A DNA stretch of 54,017 bases from an uncultured Alphaproteobacteria bacterium (GCA_947588655.1 CANPYS010000009.1:1-54017); one strand, 5' to 3'; positions 1 through 10,576 are shown, counted from the first letter of the stretch. Numbers and translations: made by a program. The notes: generated from the sequence alone by a model not told the origin.

Positions 1-10
1 TATAAATGAG

Positions 11-31
11 ATGCTGAAACAAGTTCAGCAT
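11..31. repeat. Dispersed ATGCTGAA palindrome, copy 1
   Basis: ATGCTGAA and TTCAGCAT arms flank a 5-nt spacer. The same palindrome occurs at 17491-17511 and 21396-21416, and in the other orientation near 21667-21687 and 53565-53585. It is always intergenic and next to TCATCCCGAA-type stretches, so it belongs to a dispersed palindromic repeat family. No function is visible. Confidence 0.75.
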
Positions 32-95
32 GACATTTGGGGTCGTTTCAGGATGACGATTCGGATGGGAGGACTTTATAATTAAGGAGGAAAGA

Positions 96-1151
96 ATGAA
101 GTACGTTTTAATTTTGATGATGGTTTTATTTTCAAATCAGGCGGTGGCGCTGAATTGTGAAAAGCAGCCAACTTGTGAAGAATTAAATTATTCCAAAGAT
201 GATGATCCTCAATGTGCTGAGGATGGTTATATTCTTTGTCCGTTTGATTTTTCATACAAAAAGTGTTTACAACCCGATTGCGAATCGTTAGGCTTTACAC
301 AATCAGACAAAACTTCTTGGTGCAAAAATATTGCTGCTTGTCCGAACAATAAAGACTATACCACTTGCATTAAAGCAACTTGTGAAATCGGTGATGTTTA
401 TTACTCAGACGGCTCTTGTGGTTTGGTAGAAGATTATAATGGTTCTAAAACACCAGTCGGTGTGGTTTATTATGTTTCTGACGGCGGTTACCACGGTAAA
501 GTGATTAACTTGAAAAATTTAACAAAAATATCAGAAAGTTCTGCTTTTGATCCAGCAAATCCGTATTATACAAAATATTGTTGTCTGTATTGGGGATATT
601 ACGGATATGATGTTCAGATGCTAACAAATTATAATGAAAACAATGTCGTTGACAGACTTAAAATGTATGATTCGGATTTGTATAATGGCAAAGGAAATAC
701 GGATAAAATTTTAACGACAGATAAGCCGCATTGCACCCATGCAGAAAACACAAAAGAATATTACCATTATTGTTTTCCGCAAGCTGCACAGGCTGCACAT
801 GATTTTTATCCGCAAGAAGAGTTGAAAAATGATTCTAAAGTTGGCAAGGGGAAATGGTATTTGCCTGCGCTTGGGGAGTTGATGGATTTATTTGGTTATG
901 ATAATAGCCAAATAACGGTCTTTAACGGGACAACAGGGGCAAATGGCAAGAATATAACTGTTATCAACAAAACTTTGAGCACTTTAAAGAGCAAGGACGT
1001 TGTGGCTGAAACATTGACAGATAATTACTATTGGTCGTCATCAGAGTATAGCAACAACGCTTCATGGGTACTCCATATGAGTACCGGTAGCCGAGGCAAC
1101 ACCAGCACCAAAAACGACGGCTACTATGTTCGTGTAAGTCTGCAGTTTTAA
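96..1151 (+). CDS. Secreted Cys-rich protein with DUF1566/Lcl-like C-terminus
   Basis: The 351-aa product starts with a signal peptide (hydrophobic core, then QAVA before LNC), so it is probably exported. Residues 20-115 contain many regularly spaced cysteines. The last about 110 residues have a DUF1566/Lcl-like pattern: GKWYLPALGELMDL, then YYWSSSEYSNNASW, ending YYVRVSLQF. The start follows AAGGAGG. A paralogue with a nearly identical first 120 residues lies inverted at 52292-53323, while the middle and C-terminal parts differ. The family is often surface-exposed or adhesive, but no specific role can be assigned here. Confidence 0.7.
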   Translation: MKYVLILMMVLFSNQAVALNCEKQPTCEELNYSKDDDPQCAEDGYILCPFDFSYKKCLQPDCESLGFTQSDKTSWCKNIAACPNNKDYTTCIKATCEIGDVYYSDGSCGLVEDYNGSKTPVGVVYYVSDGGYHGKVINLKNLTKISESSAFDPANPYYTKYCCLYWGYYGYDVQMLTNYNENNVVDRLKMYDSDLYNGKGNTDKILTTDKPHCTHAENTKEYYHYCFPQAAQAAHDFYPQEELKNDSKVGKGKWYLPALGELMDLFGYDNSQITVFNGTTGANGKNITVINKTLSTLKSKDVVAETLTDNYYWSSSEYSNNASWVLHMSTGSRGNTSTKNDGYYVRVSLQF

Positions 1152-1378
1152 GTATAATATCCAAACAAAAAAGCAGAGAGTGTGTACCACTCTCCGCCTG
1201 AACTTGAACTAAGAGAATAAAAGCCTTAAATGATTTATTTTCAAAACTTACTGAAGAAAAAGTATTTCAAAATATAACCCTTGTCAAGCTTTTTTTGACA
1301 CAAATGTAAAAATAAAACCATAAATTTTAAGATTTATCAGTAATATAAAAGATAAATATGGAGTTTTAAAAAGAAAAA
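1152..1378. other. Convergent intergenic region
   Basis: This lies between the end of the secreted-protein gene and the terminator of the ribosomal operon. It holds two small inverted repeats: GAGAGT/ACTCTC near 1176-1194 and TGTCAA/TTGACA near 1285-1303. No gene is seen. Confidence 0.5.
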
Positions 1379-1416
1379 ACGCGTAAAAACAACCTTTCTC
1401 AGCAATCTTTACGCGT
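1371..1416 (-). terminator. Intrinsic terminator of the ribosomal protein operon
   Basis: On the minus strand ACGCGTAAA pairs with TTTACGCGT around a 20-nt loop and is followed by a T-rich tract (TTTTTTCTTTTT). It lies about 70 nt past the rplO stop, which places the end of the operon here. Confidence 0.85.
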
Positions 1417-1483
1417 CCGTTTAGAAATTTATCAGAGCTTTTAGTTCAAAATAACCAAACGCCCATATGCATCAATACAAAGT

Positions 1484-1939
1484 TTAAGCAATCAAATTCA
1501 AACTACCGCCTGCTTTTTCCACCGCCACAACGGCTGTTTTAGAAGCAGAATTAACAGTAATATTAATTGCAGAAGTAATTGCACCTCGTGCCAAAAGACG
1601 AATACCGTCTCTTTTTTTGGTTATAATGCGTGCCGCTAAAAGAGCATCAGCATCAACAGCTTTAGCATCTAACTTGCCGGCATCAATTGCTTTTTGGATT
1701 GTATCCAAATTCACAACTGAGAAATGCCGCGCAAACGGATTTTTAAAGCCATGTTTTGGCAAACGACGGTAAATCGGCATTTGACCGCCTTCAAAACCGT
1801 TTTTAGCACCGCCAGAACGAGCCTTTTGACCTTTTTGACCACGTGCAGAAGTCTTACCTTTGCCACTACCAATACCGCGTCCGACACGTGTACGGTCTTT
1901 TGACGCTCCGGGATTATTTTTCAATTCATTAAGTTTCAT
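1484..1939 (-). CDS. rplO: 50S ribosomal protein L15
   Basis: The 151-aa product has the typical basic N-terminus ([20 protein letters not shown], then [18 protein letters not shown]). L15 binds 23S rRNA late in large-subunit assembly. ATG at 1939 is chosen over an upstream in-frame GTG because AGGTG lies 6 nt before it. A 213-nt structured spacer separates it from rpmD. It is the last gene of the operon here; secY, which usually follows, is absent. Confidence 0.97.
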   Translation of the reverse strand: MKLNELKNNPGASKDRTRVGRGIGSGKGKTSARGQKGQKARSGGAKNGFEGGQMPIYRRLPKHGFKNPFARHFSVVNLDTIQKAIDAGKLDAKAVDADALLAARIITKKRDGIRLLARGAITSAINITVNSASKTAVVAVEKAGGSLNLIA

Positions 1940-1984
1940 GTTTTTCACCTAACTTATTACAATATAAAAGTTTATTTCAATGGA

Positions 1985-2146
1985 CTTTAAGAAGCTTAAA
2001 GCCCCTCGCCAAACCTTGATAAACAGGCAAACATGCCCTCAAGGCCAAATCTTTGGCTTTAATGCTGTACTGCGCCGCTGTTTTTGAGCGTTGTGTACAA
2101 ATAGCTACACGAGCGAAAAAACAGCAAGCATGACAGCACTTGAACA
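1985..2146 (-). other. Structured spacer between rpmD and rplO
   Basis: Four consecutive inverted repeats fill this spacer: CTTTAAG/CTTAAAG (1985-2001), CCTTGA/TCAAGG (2014-2044), GCCAAA/TTTGGC (2044-2057), and a long imperfect hairpin between about 2062 and 2146 (GCTGTTTTT arm against AAAAACAGC, with GTGT/ACAC inside). In most bacteria the two genes are only a few bases apart. It could be a regulatory RNA structure or an inserted hairpin element. Confidence 0.6.
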
Positions 2147-2152
2147 AAGATT

Positions 2153-2335
2153 TTACTCCTCAACTTTGACGAGGTGGGCCACCTTCTTAATCATCCCCCG
2201 TACCGACGGCGTATCTTCCAACTCCGAGGTGCGGTTCATTTTATTAAGACCCAAGCCGATTAAAGTAGCTCTTTGATCTTTCGGACGCCCAATTGGGCTA
2301 CCGATTTGCGTCACTTTGATAATTTTTTTCGCCAT
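2153..2335 (-). CDS. rpmD: 50S ribosomal protein L30
   Basis: The 60-aa product has the typical short L30 form ([20 protein letters not shown] and ending VAHLVKVEE). L30 is a small large-subunit protein that some bacteria lack. The start follows GGAGG, which overlaps the end of rpsE, so translation is probably coupled to S5. Confidence 0.95.
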   Translation of the reverse strand: MAKKIIKVTQIGSPIGRPKDQRATLIGLGLNKMNRTSELEDTPSVRGMIKKVAHLVKVEE

Positions 2336-2338
2336 GGG

Positions 2339-2905
2339 TTAAGCCTCCTCTTTTTCCATCTTCACGTTTGAAGCATTTTCGCGACGGCTAACAATATCGC
2401 CAACTTTTTTACCGCGTTTTGCAGCAATCATACGTGGCGAATTAATTGAAAGCAGAGCGTTAAAAGTTGCTTTAATCATATTATAAGGGTTGTTAGAACC
2501 CAACGATTTTGCAACCACGTCTTGCACGCCTAAAACTTCAAACACGGCACGCATTGGGCCACCGGCAATAACACCAGTACCAGCGGGAGCTGTACGCAAG
2601 ACCACTTTGCCTGCACCGAAATGACCGGTAACATCGTGGTGAAGTGTTCTGCCCTCGCGAAGCGGAATGCGAACCATATTCTTTTTAGCCTCATTTGTTG
2701 CCTTCACAACAGCTTCCGGCACTTCAGCGGCTTTGCCTGAGCCAAAGCCAACGCGACCCTTTTGGTCACCAACGACCACAACAGCCGCAAACGACATTGT
2801 GCGTCCACCTTTAACAGTTTTAGCAACACGATTCACGTGAACCAGTTTTTCAACCAATTCTTCGGATTTTTCTTTTTTATTCTGATGATCAGTAGATTGT
2901 GCCAT
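2339..2905 (-). CDS. rpsE: 30S ribosomal protein S5
   Basis: The 188-aa product has the double-stranded-RNA-binding fold typical of S5 ([32 protein letters not shown]) and the C-terminal half with [14 protein letters not shown]5 sits at the mRNA entry/decoding region and affects fidelity. AGGAGG lies just before the ATG. The C-terminus is slightly extended and charged. Confidence 0.97.
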   Translation of the reverse strand: MAQSTDHQNKKEKSEELVEKLVHVNRVAKTVKGGRTMSFAAVVVVGDQKGRVGFGSGKAAEVPEAVVKATNEAKKNMVRIPLREGRTLHHDVTGHFGAGKVVLRTAPAGTGVIAGGPMRAVFEVLGVQDVVAKSLGSNNPYNMIKATFNALLSINSPRMIAAKRGKKVGDIVSRRENASNVKMEKEEA

Positions 2906-2914
2906 CTTTTCCTC

Positions 2915-3277
2915 CTAGAACTTCAAACCGGCTTCACGTGCGGCATCAGCCAAAGCCTTGACGCGACCATGATAAACATATCCGCCGCGATCAAAAACAA
3001 CTTCACTAACGCCAGACTTCTGAGCGCGTTCGGCAACCAATTTACCAATAACGCCAGCAGCCTCAACCGTAGATGTTTTTTTCATGCCAGCGCGGACTTC
3101 TTTATCCAAAGTAGAAGCAGAAGCCACTGTTGCGCCTTTAGCATCGTCAATAATCTGCGCATAAATATGCTTGCCACTGCGGAAGACCGAAAGTCTAAGC
3201 TTATCGCCTGCCACCTTTTTCAAGGCAATCCGATTACGCGCTTTTCTTTTTTCAAACAATTTTCTTGGTGTGTTCAT
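2915..3277 (-). CDS. rplR: 50S ribosomal protein L18
   Basis: The 120-aa product shows L18 motifs: [19 protein letters not shown], and [20 protein letters not shown] at the C-terminus. L18 binds 5S rRNA together with L5, encoded upstream at 4569-5108. The length is normal for the family. Confidence 0.97.
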   Translation of the reverse strand: MNTPRKLFEKRKARNRIALKKVAGDKLRLSVFRSGKHIYAQIIDDAKGATVASASTLDKEVRAGMKKTSTVEAAGVIGKLVAERAQKSGVSEVVFDRGGYVYHGRVKALADAAREAGLKF

Positions 3278-3289
3278 CTCAAGTTTTCC

Positions 3290-3826
3290 TTATTTTTTCT
3301 TGCCTTCTTTACGACGGATATATTCACCTTCATACTTCACACCCTTACCTTTATAAGGCTCAGGTTTTCTGTACTTGCGAATTTCTGCCGCCACTTGTCC
3401 GACAAGTTGCTTATCAACGCCAAAAACCTTAATTTGCGTCGGCGATTCACAACTAATTTTAATGCCTGCCGGCGCCGGAAAATAAACATCGTGCGAGAAA
3501 CCCAATGAAAGCACAAGCTTTGTACCTTCAACACGGGCTTTATAACCCACACCGATCAATTCCAGATTTTTAGAATAACCTTCTGTAACACCTTTAACCA
3601 AAGTGTTAATATTGGCACGCGTTGTACCCCAAAGGGCACGAGCGGTCAATGTTTCAGACAAAGGCGTCACAACAACTTTATTATCTTCCACTTTTGTGGC
3701 GATGTGACCGTCGTCAAAAGTGCAGCTGAGTTCACCCAACTTACCCTTAACTGTTACCTTGTTCCCTTCAACGGCAACGGTAACGCCTTGCGGGATAACA
3801 ACAGGATATTTACCAATTCTTGACAT
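3290..3826 (-). CDS. rplF: 50S ribosomal protein L6
   Basis: The 178-aa product begins [15 protein letters not shown] and ends with [20 protein letters not shown], the L6 signature. L6 lies near the factor-binding site of the 50S subunit. The open frame reaches 3853, but ATG at 3826 has GGGAG 8 nt upstream and matches the universal L6 start. Confidence 0.97.
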   Translation of the reverse strand: MSRIGKYPVVIPQGVTVAVEGNKVTVKGKLGELSCTFDDGHIATKVEDNKVVVTPLSETLTARALWGTTRANINTLVKGVTEGYSKNLELIGVGYKARVEGTKLVLSLGFSHDVYFPAPAGIKISCESPTQIKVFGVDKQLVGQVAAEIRKYRKPEPYKGKGVKYEGEYIRRKEGKKK

Positions 3827-3837
3827 CTGTTTTCTCC

Positions 3838-4236
3838 CTAAAAGACCTGACACAAAATTTCACCGCCAACATTAGCTTTGCGAGCTTCATTATCGCTCAT
3901 CACACCTTGCGGCGTAGAGATAATGGAAATACCCAAACCGTTGTAAACTCTCGGCAAATCTTTCACGCTTGAATAAACGCGACGACCCGGCGTAGAGACG
4001 CGGTAAATTTCGGTTATAACAGAAGCACCTTCATGGTACTTTAATTTAATGTGAAGTTCATCAATACCGGGCTTCACGTTTTGCTTTTCATAGCCTTCAA
4101 TATAGCCCTCTTTTTTCAAAACTTCCAACACATTTTCACGCAAGCGAGAATGAGGTGATACAACATCCCTTTTCTTCGCTCTTTGTGCGTTTCTAATGCG
4201 TGTGAGCATATCGCCCAAAGGATCAGTCATTGACAT
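3838..4236 (-). CDS. rpsH: 30S ribosomal protein S8
   Basis: The 132-aa product begins [18 protein letters not shown] and has the C-terminal [20 protein letters not shown] motif. S8 binds the central domain of 16S rRNA; in Escherichia coli it also represses the spc operon by binding mRNA near rplE. Whether that control exists here is not visible. Confidence 0.97.
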   Translation of the reverse strand: MSMTDPLGDMLTRIRNAQRAKKRDVVSPHSRLRENVLEVLKKEGYIEGYEKQNVKPGIDELHIKLKYHEGASVITEIYRVSTPGRRVYSSVKDLPRVYNGLGISIISTPQGVMSDNEARKANVGGEILCQVF

Positions 4237-4248
4237 AATATCTCCTCC

Positions 4249-4554
4249 TTACCAGCTTGATTTTACCAAACCCGGAATTTCACCGAAGCTTGCCATGTTT
4301 CTTAATTCAACACGGCTCAAACCGAACTTGCGGTAATAACTACGGGAACGACCGGTGAGCTTGCAACGATTTCTTACTCTGATTCTTGCAGAGTTACGTG
4401 GCAGCTCGGCCAATTTCAAAGTTGCTTGAAAACGCTCTTCTGGAGAGGCTTTTTTATCCATCACAACTTTTTTTAATTTCAGACGCCGATTCGCATACTT
4501 CTCGGACATCTTTACTCTTTTTAAGTTTCTATAAACTGAACTTGTTTTTGACAT
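4249..4554 (-). CDS. rpsN: 30S ribosomal protein S14 (long, zinc-free type)
   Basis: The 101-aa product has the conserved LTGRSRSYYRKFGLSR and the terminal GEIPGLVKSSW. The length and the lack of a CxxC...CxxC pair identify the C-minus (zinc-independent) form usual in proteobacteria. S14 acts in the head of the small subunit. Confidence 0.97.
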   Translation of the reverse strand: MSKTSSVYRNLKRVKMSEKYANRRLKLKKVVMDKKASPEERFQATLKLAELPRNSARIRVRNRCKLTGRSRSYYRKFGLSRVELRNMASFGEIPGLVKSSW

Positions 4555-4568
4555 CGTAAAATCTCCGC

Positions 4569-5108
4569 TTATTTCTTGTAAGGCAGGTTAAATGAAGTCA
4601 GCAAGAACTTAGCTTCTTCATCGGTTTTGGCGGTTGTGCAAATCACAATATCCATACCGTGAATTTCCTCAACTTTTTCATAGTTGATTTCCGGAAAGAT
4701 AACTTGTTCTTTGATGCCGAAAGCAAAATTGCCTTTACCGTCAAAGTGCTTACCGCTAATGCCGTGAAAGTCCCTAATGCGCGGCAACGCCATATTAACC
4801 AAGCGTTCCAAAAATTCGTACATACGTTCGGAACGAAGCGTTACTTTGCAACCAATCGGCATACCTTCTCTAATTTTGAAAGTAGCAATTGATTTACGAG
4901 CCAACGTCATCACGGGTTTTTGACCTGAAATCAAGGCCAACTCGTCCATAGCGTTGTTCAGTTTTTTCTTATCGGTAACAGCTTCGCCGCAACCGATATT
5001 TAAAACAATTTTCGTCAGCTTCGGAATCTCGTGTGGGTTCTTGTAACCGAATTTTTCCACAAGAGATTTCTTTATGACGTCATTGTATAATTTTGCAAAA
5101 TTTGCCAT
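4569..5108 (-). CDS. rplE: 50S ribosomal protein L5
   Basis: The 179-aa product has [36 protein letters not shown] and [20 protein letters not shown], all diagnostic of L5. It binds 5S rRNA and contacts the P-site tRNA. ATG is preceded by GGAGAAAA. Confidence 0.97.
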   Translation of the reverse strand: MANFAKLYNDVIKKSLVEKFGYKNPHEIPKLTKIVLNIGCGEAVTDKKKLNNAMDELALISGQKPVMTLARKSIATFKIREGMPIGCKVTLRSERMYEFLERLVNMALPRIRDFHGISGKHFDGKGNFAFGIKEQVIFPEINYEKVEEIHGMDIVICTTAKTDEEAKFLLTSFNLPYKK

Positions 5109-5119
5109 AAAATTTTCTC

Positions 5120-5434
5120 CTATTTATCGATTACTTCACCGGTTTTACGCGCAAAGCGTACTTTTCTACCGTTGTCTGTCTTAAAGCCAACTTTAGTGGG
5201 TTTACCATCAGAAGTGACTAAAGCGACATTGGAAATGTGAATAGCGGCTTCTTTTGAAATAATCCCGCCGGGAGTTGTTTGGCTGGGTTTGGTATGACGC
5301 TTTACAAGATTCACACCTTGCACCACCACTTTACTCTCTTTAGGCATAGCTTTCAAAACTTCGCCTGTTTTACCTTTGTCATCGCCTGACAAGATAATAA
5401 CCTTATCACCTTTTTTAATTTTCATTTTAGGCAT
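5120..5434 (-). CDS. rplX: 50S ribosomal protein L24
   Basis: The 104-aa product has the N-terminal KOW motif ([20 protein letters not shown]) and [21 protein letters not shown]24 is an early assembly protein of the 50S subunit. Its ATG overlaps the rplN stop by one base (TAATG), so translation is probably coupled. Confidence 0.97.
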   Translation of the reverse strand: MPKMKIKKGDKVIILSGDDKGKTGEVLKAMPKESKVVVQGVNLVKRHTKPSQTTPGGIISKEAAIHISNVALVTSDGKPTKVGFKTDNGRKVRFARKTGEVIDK

Positions 5435-5802
5435 TATAATACCTCCGGTGCTAATGAAATGATTTTCATAAATTTCTTGGCGCGCAATTCTCTGGTCACA
5501 GGGCCAAAAATACGCGTTCCAATCGGTTCGCCGTCTTTGTTAATTAAAACGGCGGCATTGCTGTCAAACCGAATAACGCTACCGTCTTTGCGGCGAATAT
5601 CGCTTGCGGTTCTGACAATAACAGCCTTGCAGACATCGCCCTTTTTAACGCGGCCTTTCGGCATAGCGTCTTTAATGGACACAACAATCACGTCGCCCAC
5701 GGTGGCATGCATTCTCTTGGATCCGCCAAGCACTTTAATGCACTGCACCTGACGTGCGCCGGAGTTGTCTGCAACATCTAGGTTGGTTTGCATCTGTATC
5801 AT
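5434..5802 (-). CDS. rplN: 50S ribosomal protein L14
   Basis: The 122-aa product begins [20 protein letters not shown] and has [15 protein letters not shown] and [14 protein letters not shown]14 forms part of the 30S-50S interface. It is highly conserved and of standard length. Confidence 0.98.
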   Translation of the reverse strand: MIQMQTNLDVADNSGARQVQCIKVLGGSKRMHATVGDVIVVSIKDAMPKGRVKKGDVCKAVIVRTASDIRRKDGSVIRFDSNAAVLINKDGEPIGTRIFGPVTRELRAKKFMKIISLAPEVL

Positions 5803-5820
5803 TTTCTAATTCCTTCTATT

Positions 5821-6057
5821 CTAGGCGTTATCAACCAATACAGTCCAACATTTGGTTTTTGAATAAGGCTTTGATTCAATAATTGAAACCTGATCGCCAA
5901 CCTTGAACTGGTTATTTTCATCGTGCGCGGCAAATTTTTTGCTCTTTTTCACGATTTTTTTATAAACAGGATGCAAAACCTGATGCTCTACTCTGACCAC
6001 AACAGTTTTATCCTGTTTATCACTGACAACAACACCTTGAAGAATTCTCTTAGGCAT
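5821..6057 (-). CDS. rpsQ: 30S ribosomal protein S17
   Basis: The 78-aa product has [17 protein letters not shown] and [15 protein letters not shown], the S17 OB-fold pattern. It binds 16S rRNA early in 30S assembly. Confidence 0.96.
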   Translation of the reverse strand: MPKRILQGVVVSDKQDKTVVVRVEHQVLHPVYKKIVKKSKKFAAHDENNQFKVGDQVSIIESKPYSKTKCWTVLVDNA

Positions 6058-6067
6058 ATTCTTTCTC

Positions 6068-6265
6068 CTAACTATTCTTCTTACGCTCGCTTAAGAGCGT
6101 GTTGATTCTTGCTATTTCGCGGCGGACTTTACGGATTTGAGCCGTATTTGTCAACTGACCGGTTGATTGTTGAATGCGCAAATTAAACTGCTCTTTTTTA
6201 TTTTCAAGCAATTTAGCTTCCAATTCATCAACTGTCATCGCGCGTAAATCTTTTGTTTTTACCAT
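6068..6265 (-). CDS. rpmC: 50S ribosomal protein L29
   Basis: The 65-aa two-helix protein ([20 protein letters not shown], then [16 protein letters not shown]) fits L29, which lies at the peptide exit tunnel beside L23. Its start overlaps the rplP stop by one base. Confidence 0.96.
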   Translation of the reverse strand: MVKTKDLRAMTVDELEAKLLENKKEQFNLRIQQSTGQLTNTAQIRKVRREIARINTLLSERKKNS

Positions 6266-6693
6266 TATGCTTCTCCTTTATCCGAATTGAGGCGTTGCAC
6301 AAACTTGCTCTTAACGGGCAATTTGGCCGCGCCTAACGCAAATGCTTTGCGGGCGGTTTCTTCATCAATACCTTCCGCTTCAAACATAATGCGTCCGGGT
6401 TTTACTCTGGCAACCCAAAATTCAGGAGCGCCTTTACCTTTACCCATACGAACCTCAGCGGGCTTATCCGACACGGGGACGTCAGGGAAAATCCGGATCC
6501 ATAATCTTCCGGCTCTTTTCATTTCACGCGTGATAGCGCGGCGGGCAGCCTCAATTTGGCGTGCGGTAACGCGCTCCGGCGTCAGAGCCTTTAATCCATA
6601 TGTTCCGAAATCTAAAGTTGAGCCGCCTTTAGCCAAGCCATGAATACGGCCTTTGTGCTGTTTGCGGAACTTTACACGTTTTGGACTTAACAT
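6265..6693 (-). CDS. rplP: 50S ribosomal protein L16
   Basis: The 142-aa product begins [20 protein letters not shown] and contains [20 protein letters not shown], the L16 core. L16 organises the A-tRNA site on the 50S subunit. It directly follows rpsC. Confidence 0.97.
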   Translation of the reverse strand: MLSPKRVKFRKQHKGRIHGLAKGGSTLDFGTYGLKALTPERVTARQIEAARRAITREMKRAGRLWIRIFPDVPVSDKPAEVRMGKGKGAPEFWVARVKPGRIMFEAEGIDEETARKAFALGAAKLPVKSKFVQRLNSDKGEA

Positions 6694-6711
6694 TTTCTTT
6701 TATCCTCGTTC

Positions 6712-7380
6712 TTATTTCTGTTCAGCCAGCTTTTTGTCTTGCGCCATCGGATCATGAGCCATAATTTCGCCCTTATAAATCCAAACTTTGACACCGCAAG
6801 CACCATAAGTTGTATGAGCCGTAGAGGTAGCATAGTCAATGTCTGCGCGTAGCGTATGCAAAGGCACACGACCTTCACGATAATGTTCGGTACGGGCAAT
6901 TTCAGCACCGCCCAAACGTCCACTGCAGCAAACCTTGATACCTTCAGCACCTAAACGAAGAGCTGATTGCATCACGCGCTTCATCGCACGACGGAAAGCC
7001 ACACGGCGTTCCAACTGTTGTGCCACAGAATCAGCAACCAACTTTGCATCTAATTCTGGCTTTCTGACTTCCAAAATATTGAGCTGGACTTCAGAAGAGG
7101 TCAATTTTTGAATTTCCTTACGCAAATTCTCAATATCCTGACCTTTTTTACCAATTACAACACCGGGTCTTGCCGAGTGAATTGTTACTCTTGCCTTTTT
7201 AGCCGGACGTTCAATCACAATACGGCTAATACCGGCTTGAGCCAATTTCTCTTTCAAGAACTCCTTAATTTTTAAATCTTCGTGGAGATAGTCGGTAAAC
7301 TTGTCATCGGCATACCAACGAGAGTCCCAAGTGCGGTTTACACCTAAACGAAGACCTATAGGATTTACTTTCTGTCCCAT
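6712..7380 (-). CDS. rpsC: 30S ribosomal protein S3
   Basis: The 222-aa product begins [20 protein letters not shown], has a KH domain ([18 protein letters not shown], about residues 74-92) and the C-terminal domain with [21 protein letters not shown]3 lines the mRNA entry channel. The start follows the rplV stop by a few bases. Confidence 0.97.
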   Translation of the reverse strand: MGQKVNPIGLRLGVNRTWDSRWYADDKFTDYLHEDLKIKEFLKEKLAQAGISRIVIERPAKKARVTIHSARPGVVIGKKGQDIENLRKEIQKLTSSEVQLNILEVRKPELDAKLVADSVAQQLERRVAFRRAMKRVMQSALRLGAEGIKVCCSGRLGGAEIARTEHYREGRVPLHTLRADIDYATSTAHTTYGACGVKVWIYKGEIMAHDPMAQDKKLAEQK

Positions 7381-7385
7381 TTATC

Positions 7386-7760
7386 TTACTCCCCACGCTC
7401 TTCAACGACAACAGTCAGGCTGGAGAAAGGTTTCAAAACCCTTGCTCCGCGACCGCGACCGCGTGCGTGCATACGTTTCATAACTAACCCCTTACCGACA
7501 TAAGCTTCTTTTACAAAAAGCTTATCAATATTGAGGTTGTGATTGTTTTCTGCATTGGCGATTGCCGATTGCAGCAACCCCAAAGCCACCTTAGCGATTC
7601 TCTTCTTAGAGAAAGTCAACTCGGCGACAGCCTTTTCAGCAGCCAAACCGCGGATAGACTGCGCAACCAAATTCAGCTTGCGCGGGCTTGTGCGGATAGA
7701 GCGGCAAATGGCTTGTGCCTGTTTCAAGGCAACATTCTTTGTTTCAGTTTCTTTGACCAT
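7386..7760 (-). CDS. rplV: 50S ribosomal protein L22
   Basis: The 124-aa product has the L22 core [20 protein letters not shown] and the extended hairpin ending [20 protein letters not shown] that lines the exit tunnel. Its ATG overlaps the rpsS stop by one base. Confidence 0.97.
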   Translation of the reverse strand: MVKETETKNVALKQAQAICRSIRTSPRKLNLVAQSIRGLAAEKAVAELTFSKKRIAKVALGLLQSAIANAENNHNLNIDKLFVKEAYVGKGLVMKRMHARGRGRGARVLKPFSSLTVVVEERGE

Positions 7761-8044
7761 TATGATTCACTCCTCTTAGCTGTTTTATCTGAGGCATGAC
7801 CGAAGAATGTTCTTGTCGGGGCAAATTCGCCTAATTTGTGGCCAACCATATCCTCGGTTACCAAAACCGGAATAAACTTGTGACCATTATGCACGCCAAA
7901 CGTTAAGCCTACAAATTGAGGCAAAATTGTTGAACGGCGCGACCAAATTTTAATCACCTCATTGCGCCCCGATGCTCTTGCGGCATCAGCTTTCTTAAGA
8001 AGATAACCGTCAACAAAAGGTCCTTTCCATACGGAACGTGTCAT
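7760..8044 (-). CDS. rpsS: 30S ribosomal protein S19
   Basis: The 94-aa product begins [20 protein letters not shown] and has [17 protein letters not shown]19 sits in the head of the 30S subunit and contacts the A-site tRNA through bridges to the 50S subunit. Confidence 0.97.
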   Translation of the reverse strand: MTRSVWKGPFVDGYLLKKADAARASGRNEVIKIWSRRSTILPQFVGLTFGVHNGHKFIPVLVTEDMVGHKLGEFAPTRTFFGHASDKTAKRSES

Positions 8045-8059
8045 ATCAGTTTCTCCTTA

Positions 8060-8893
8060 TTACTTTTTACTTTCATGACGAGATCTCATAATAAAGCGAT
8101 CTGTCTTTTTGTTAGAACGTGTCTTGTAACCCTTGGTCGGCTTACCCCATGGTGTCACCGGATGACGACCACCAGAAGTTCTACCTTCACCACCACCGTG
8201 CGGGTGATCAACCGGGTTCATCGCCACACCACGGACAACAGGTCTGATACCCAACCAGCGGGAACGACCGGCCTTGCCCAAAGATTTGTTTTGATTATCC
8301 GGATTAGATACCGCACCAACAGTTGCCAAACATTCTTCACGGACAATTCTTAATTCGCCCGATGAAAGTTTGAGCTGGGCATAGCCGGCATCTTTACCGA
8401 CAACCTGAGCATAACAGCCGGCAGAACGAACAAGTTGTCCGCCTTTGCCAACCTTGAGCTCCACGTTGTGGACGATTGTACCAACCGGCATACTCTTCAA
8501 AGGCATAGCGTTTCCGGGTTTGATATCAGCCTTGGCTGATGCCACAACCTTATCGCCGGCCTTTAACCGTTGCGGTGCCAAAATATAAGCCTTTTCGCCA
8601 TCTTCATACTTAATCAAAGCAATAAAAGATGTGCGATTCGGGTCATATTCAATCCGTTCAACTGTGGCTTCGCAGTCAAACTTATTACGCTTAAAGTCAA
8701 TCACTCTCAGCTTGCGTTTATGTCCGCCGCCGATTCTCCGACTTGTCACATGTCCAAAATTATCACGCCCACCGGTTTTTGTTAAGCCAACCGTTAACGT
8801 TTTTTCGGGTGCTCCCTTATAGAGCTCGCTGCGGTCAACAATAATGAGCTGACGCAACCCCGGAGAAGTGGGCTTAAATGTTTTCAAAGTCAT
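8060..8893 (-). CDS. rplB: 50S ribosomal protein L2
   Basis: The 277-aa product shows the OB-like and SH3-like domains of L2 and the conserved [17 protein letters not shown] segment, which holds the histidine implicated in peptidyl-transferase-centre function. It ends with [18 protein letters not shown]. Length is standard. Confidence 0.98.
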   Translation of the reverse strand: MTLKTFKPTSPGLRQLIIVDRSELYKGAPEKTLTVGLTKTGGRDNFGHVTSRRIGGGHKRKLRVIDFKRNKFDCEATVERIEYDPNRTSFIALIKYEDGEKAYILAPQRLKAGDKVVASAKADIKPGNAMPLKSMPVGTIVHNVELKVGKGGQLVRSAGCYAQVVGKDAGYAQLKLSSGELRIVREECLATVGAVSNPDNQNKSLGKAGRSRWLGIRPVVRGVAMNPVDHPHGGGEGRTSGGRHPVTPWGKPTKGYKTRSNKKTDRFIMRSRHESKK

Positions 8894-8895
8894 GG

Positions 8896-9213
8896 TTAAA
8901 TTCCTGTTGTAACATCAATATTTTGACCCTCGGCAAGTGTAACCACCGCTTTTTTATAGTCAGAACGAAAACCCTCTTGACCGCGGAAGACTTTTTTCTT
9001 GCCAAACTGACGAATGGTATTTACCTTCTTAACCTTCACTTTATAAATGCTTTCAACCGCAGCTTTAACATCGTCTTTGCTGGCAGACAAATCAACCATA
9101 AAGACAACTTTGCCGGCTTCAGATGAAACCATAGATTTTTCGGTAATTACCGGACGAACTAATGTATCATACATTTGAGCTGTCACATTGTTTGTTTTAT
9201 TAGATTTTACCAT
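8896..9213 (-). CDS. rplW: 50S ribosomal protein L23
   Basis: The 105-aa product has [20 protein letters not shown] and [20 protein letters not shown], typical of L23. It docks trigger factor and SRP at the exit tunnel. The frame runs to 9234, but ATG at 9213 has GGAGGAGA upstream. The start overlaps rplD by 7 nt. Confidence 0.96.
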   Translation of the reverse strand: MVKSNKTNNVTAQMYDTLVRPVITEKSMVSSEAGKVVFMVDLSASKDDVKAAVESIYKVKVKKVNTIRQFGKKKVFRGQEGFRSDYKKAVVTLAEGQNIDVTTGI

Positions 9214-9830
9214 TTCAATCTCTCCTCCAAGCAACGGACGGCTTCAGTCGTCAACACCAGTTTTTCTCTTCTCAAGATGTCATACACGTTTGCACCGATT
9301 GTTGGAAGCACATCAACGCCTTCAATATTTCGGCTAGCAAGCGCGAAGTTGACATCAACTTCCTGACCGTCAATAATCAAGCAATTTTTCAACCCGCATG
9401 CATTGAGCTTGTCTTGCAAGTCTTTTGTTTTAGGAGCTGATAATTTTGCCTCATCAATGATAATCAGATTGCCCTCTTTTGCTTTAGCAGAAAGGGCTGT
9501 TTTTAAACCGAGTTTTCTAAATTTCTTGGTCAAATCATGTGCATGACTGCGCACAACCGGACCAAATACCACGCCACCTTTACGGAATTGCGCACCTTTA
9601 CGCGAACCTTGACGAGCATTACCACTGCCTTTTTGTTTAAAAGGCTTGGCAGGTGTCAAAGCAACATCGGAACGACCCTTTGTTGCATGCGTGCCGGCTT
9701 GCTGACGTGCAAGTTGCCATAGAACAACGCGGTGTAAAATATCGGCGCGGACTTCTAACCCAAAAATAGAGTCATTCAAGTCAATTTTGCCGACATTTTT
9801 ATTTTCTAAATTTAAGATGTCCTGTTTCAT
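9207..9830 (-). CDS. rplD: 50S ribosomal protein L4
   Basis: The 207-aa product carries the tunnel-loop region [20 protein letters not shown] followed by [16 protein letters not shown]4 lines the exit tunnel and in gammaproteobacteria also represses the S10 operon. ATG at 9830 is chosen over TTG at 9839 because AAGGA lies 9 nt upstream of the ATG. Confidence 0.96.
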   Translation of the reverse strand: MKQDILNLENKNVGKIDLNDSIFGLEVRADILHRVVLWQLARQQAGTHATKGRSDVALTPAKPFKQKGSGNARQGSRKGAQFRKGGVVFGPVVRSHAHDLTKKFRKLGLKTALSAKAKEGNLIIIDEAKLSAPKTKDLQDKLNACGLKNCLIIDGQEVDVNFALASRNIEGVDVLPTIGANVYDILRREKLVLTTEAVRCLEERLKW

Positions 9831-9850
9831 AATTTTCAATCCTTACAACA

Positions 9851-10576
9851 TTATGCATTCTCAGCCGGTGTTTCTTCGGCTTTAACTGCAACAGGTTCAT
9901 CAACTTTTTTCAGACCAGCAGGCATTGGCAACGTGACATGAGCTGTTTTTTTGACGGCATCAGTCACGCGAACCCAAGCATTTGTTGCGCCGGGAACAGC
10001 ACCTTTAACCATCAACAAACCCTTCACGGCATCTGTGGCCACGACCTTCAGATTCTGAACAGTTACACGCTCAGCACCCATATGACCAGCCATTTTTTTG
10101 CCTTTAAATACCTTGCCCGGATCTTGTCTTTGACCGGTAGAACCGTGCGAACGGTGTGAAATTGACACACCGTGAGAGGCTTCCAAACCGGCAAAGTTAT
10201 GACGTTTCATAACACCGGCGAAACCTTTACCGATTGATGTTGCGCAAACATCAACATATTGTCCCGGAACAAAGTGCTCCACAGACAATTCATTACCGAC
10301 AGAAAGCAGGCAATCTTCAGAAACTCTGAATTCTGCCAGTTTTTTCTTGGGTTCAATTTTCGCTTTAGCGAAATGTCCTTTTAAAGGTTTGGACACATTT
10401 TTAGCCTTCACAGCGCCTGTTCCTAATTGAACGGCAGTATATCCATCCTTTTGTGCTGTTTTAACAGCAATCACCTTCAAGTCATCAACGCTCAGAACCG
10501 TTACCGGTACATGAGTGCCGTCTGCCTCAAAAATGCGGGACATTCCCAGCTTTTTGGCGATTAGACCTGTACGCAT
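9851..10576 (-). CDS. rplC: 50S ribosomal protein L3
   Basis: The 241-aa product begins [20 protein letters not shown] and has [20 protein letters not shown], the loop that reaches the peptidyl-transferase centre. The glutamine in GQRQ corresponds to the one methylated by PrmB in E. coli. About 15 extra C-terminal residues ([10 protein letters not shown]) exceed the usual end. Confidence 0.97.
   Translation of the reverse strand: MRTGLIAKKLGMSRIFEADGTHVPVTVLSVDDLKVIAVKTAQKDGYTAVQLGTGAVKAKNVSKPLKGHFAKAKIEPKKKLAEFRVSEDCLLSVGNELSVEHFVPGQYVDVCATSIGKGFAGVMKRHNFAGLEASHGVSISHRSHGSTGQRQDPGKVFKGKKMAGHMGAERVTVQNLKVVATDAVKGLLMVKGAVPGATNAWVRVTDAVKKTAHVTLPMPAGLKKVDEPVAVKAEETPAENA

Noticed and set aside
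2762-3508. 248-aa plus-strand frame opposite rpsE-rplF
   Set aside because: It is a shadow of strongly conserved ribosomal protein genes.
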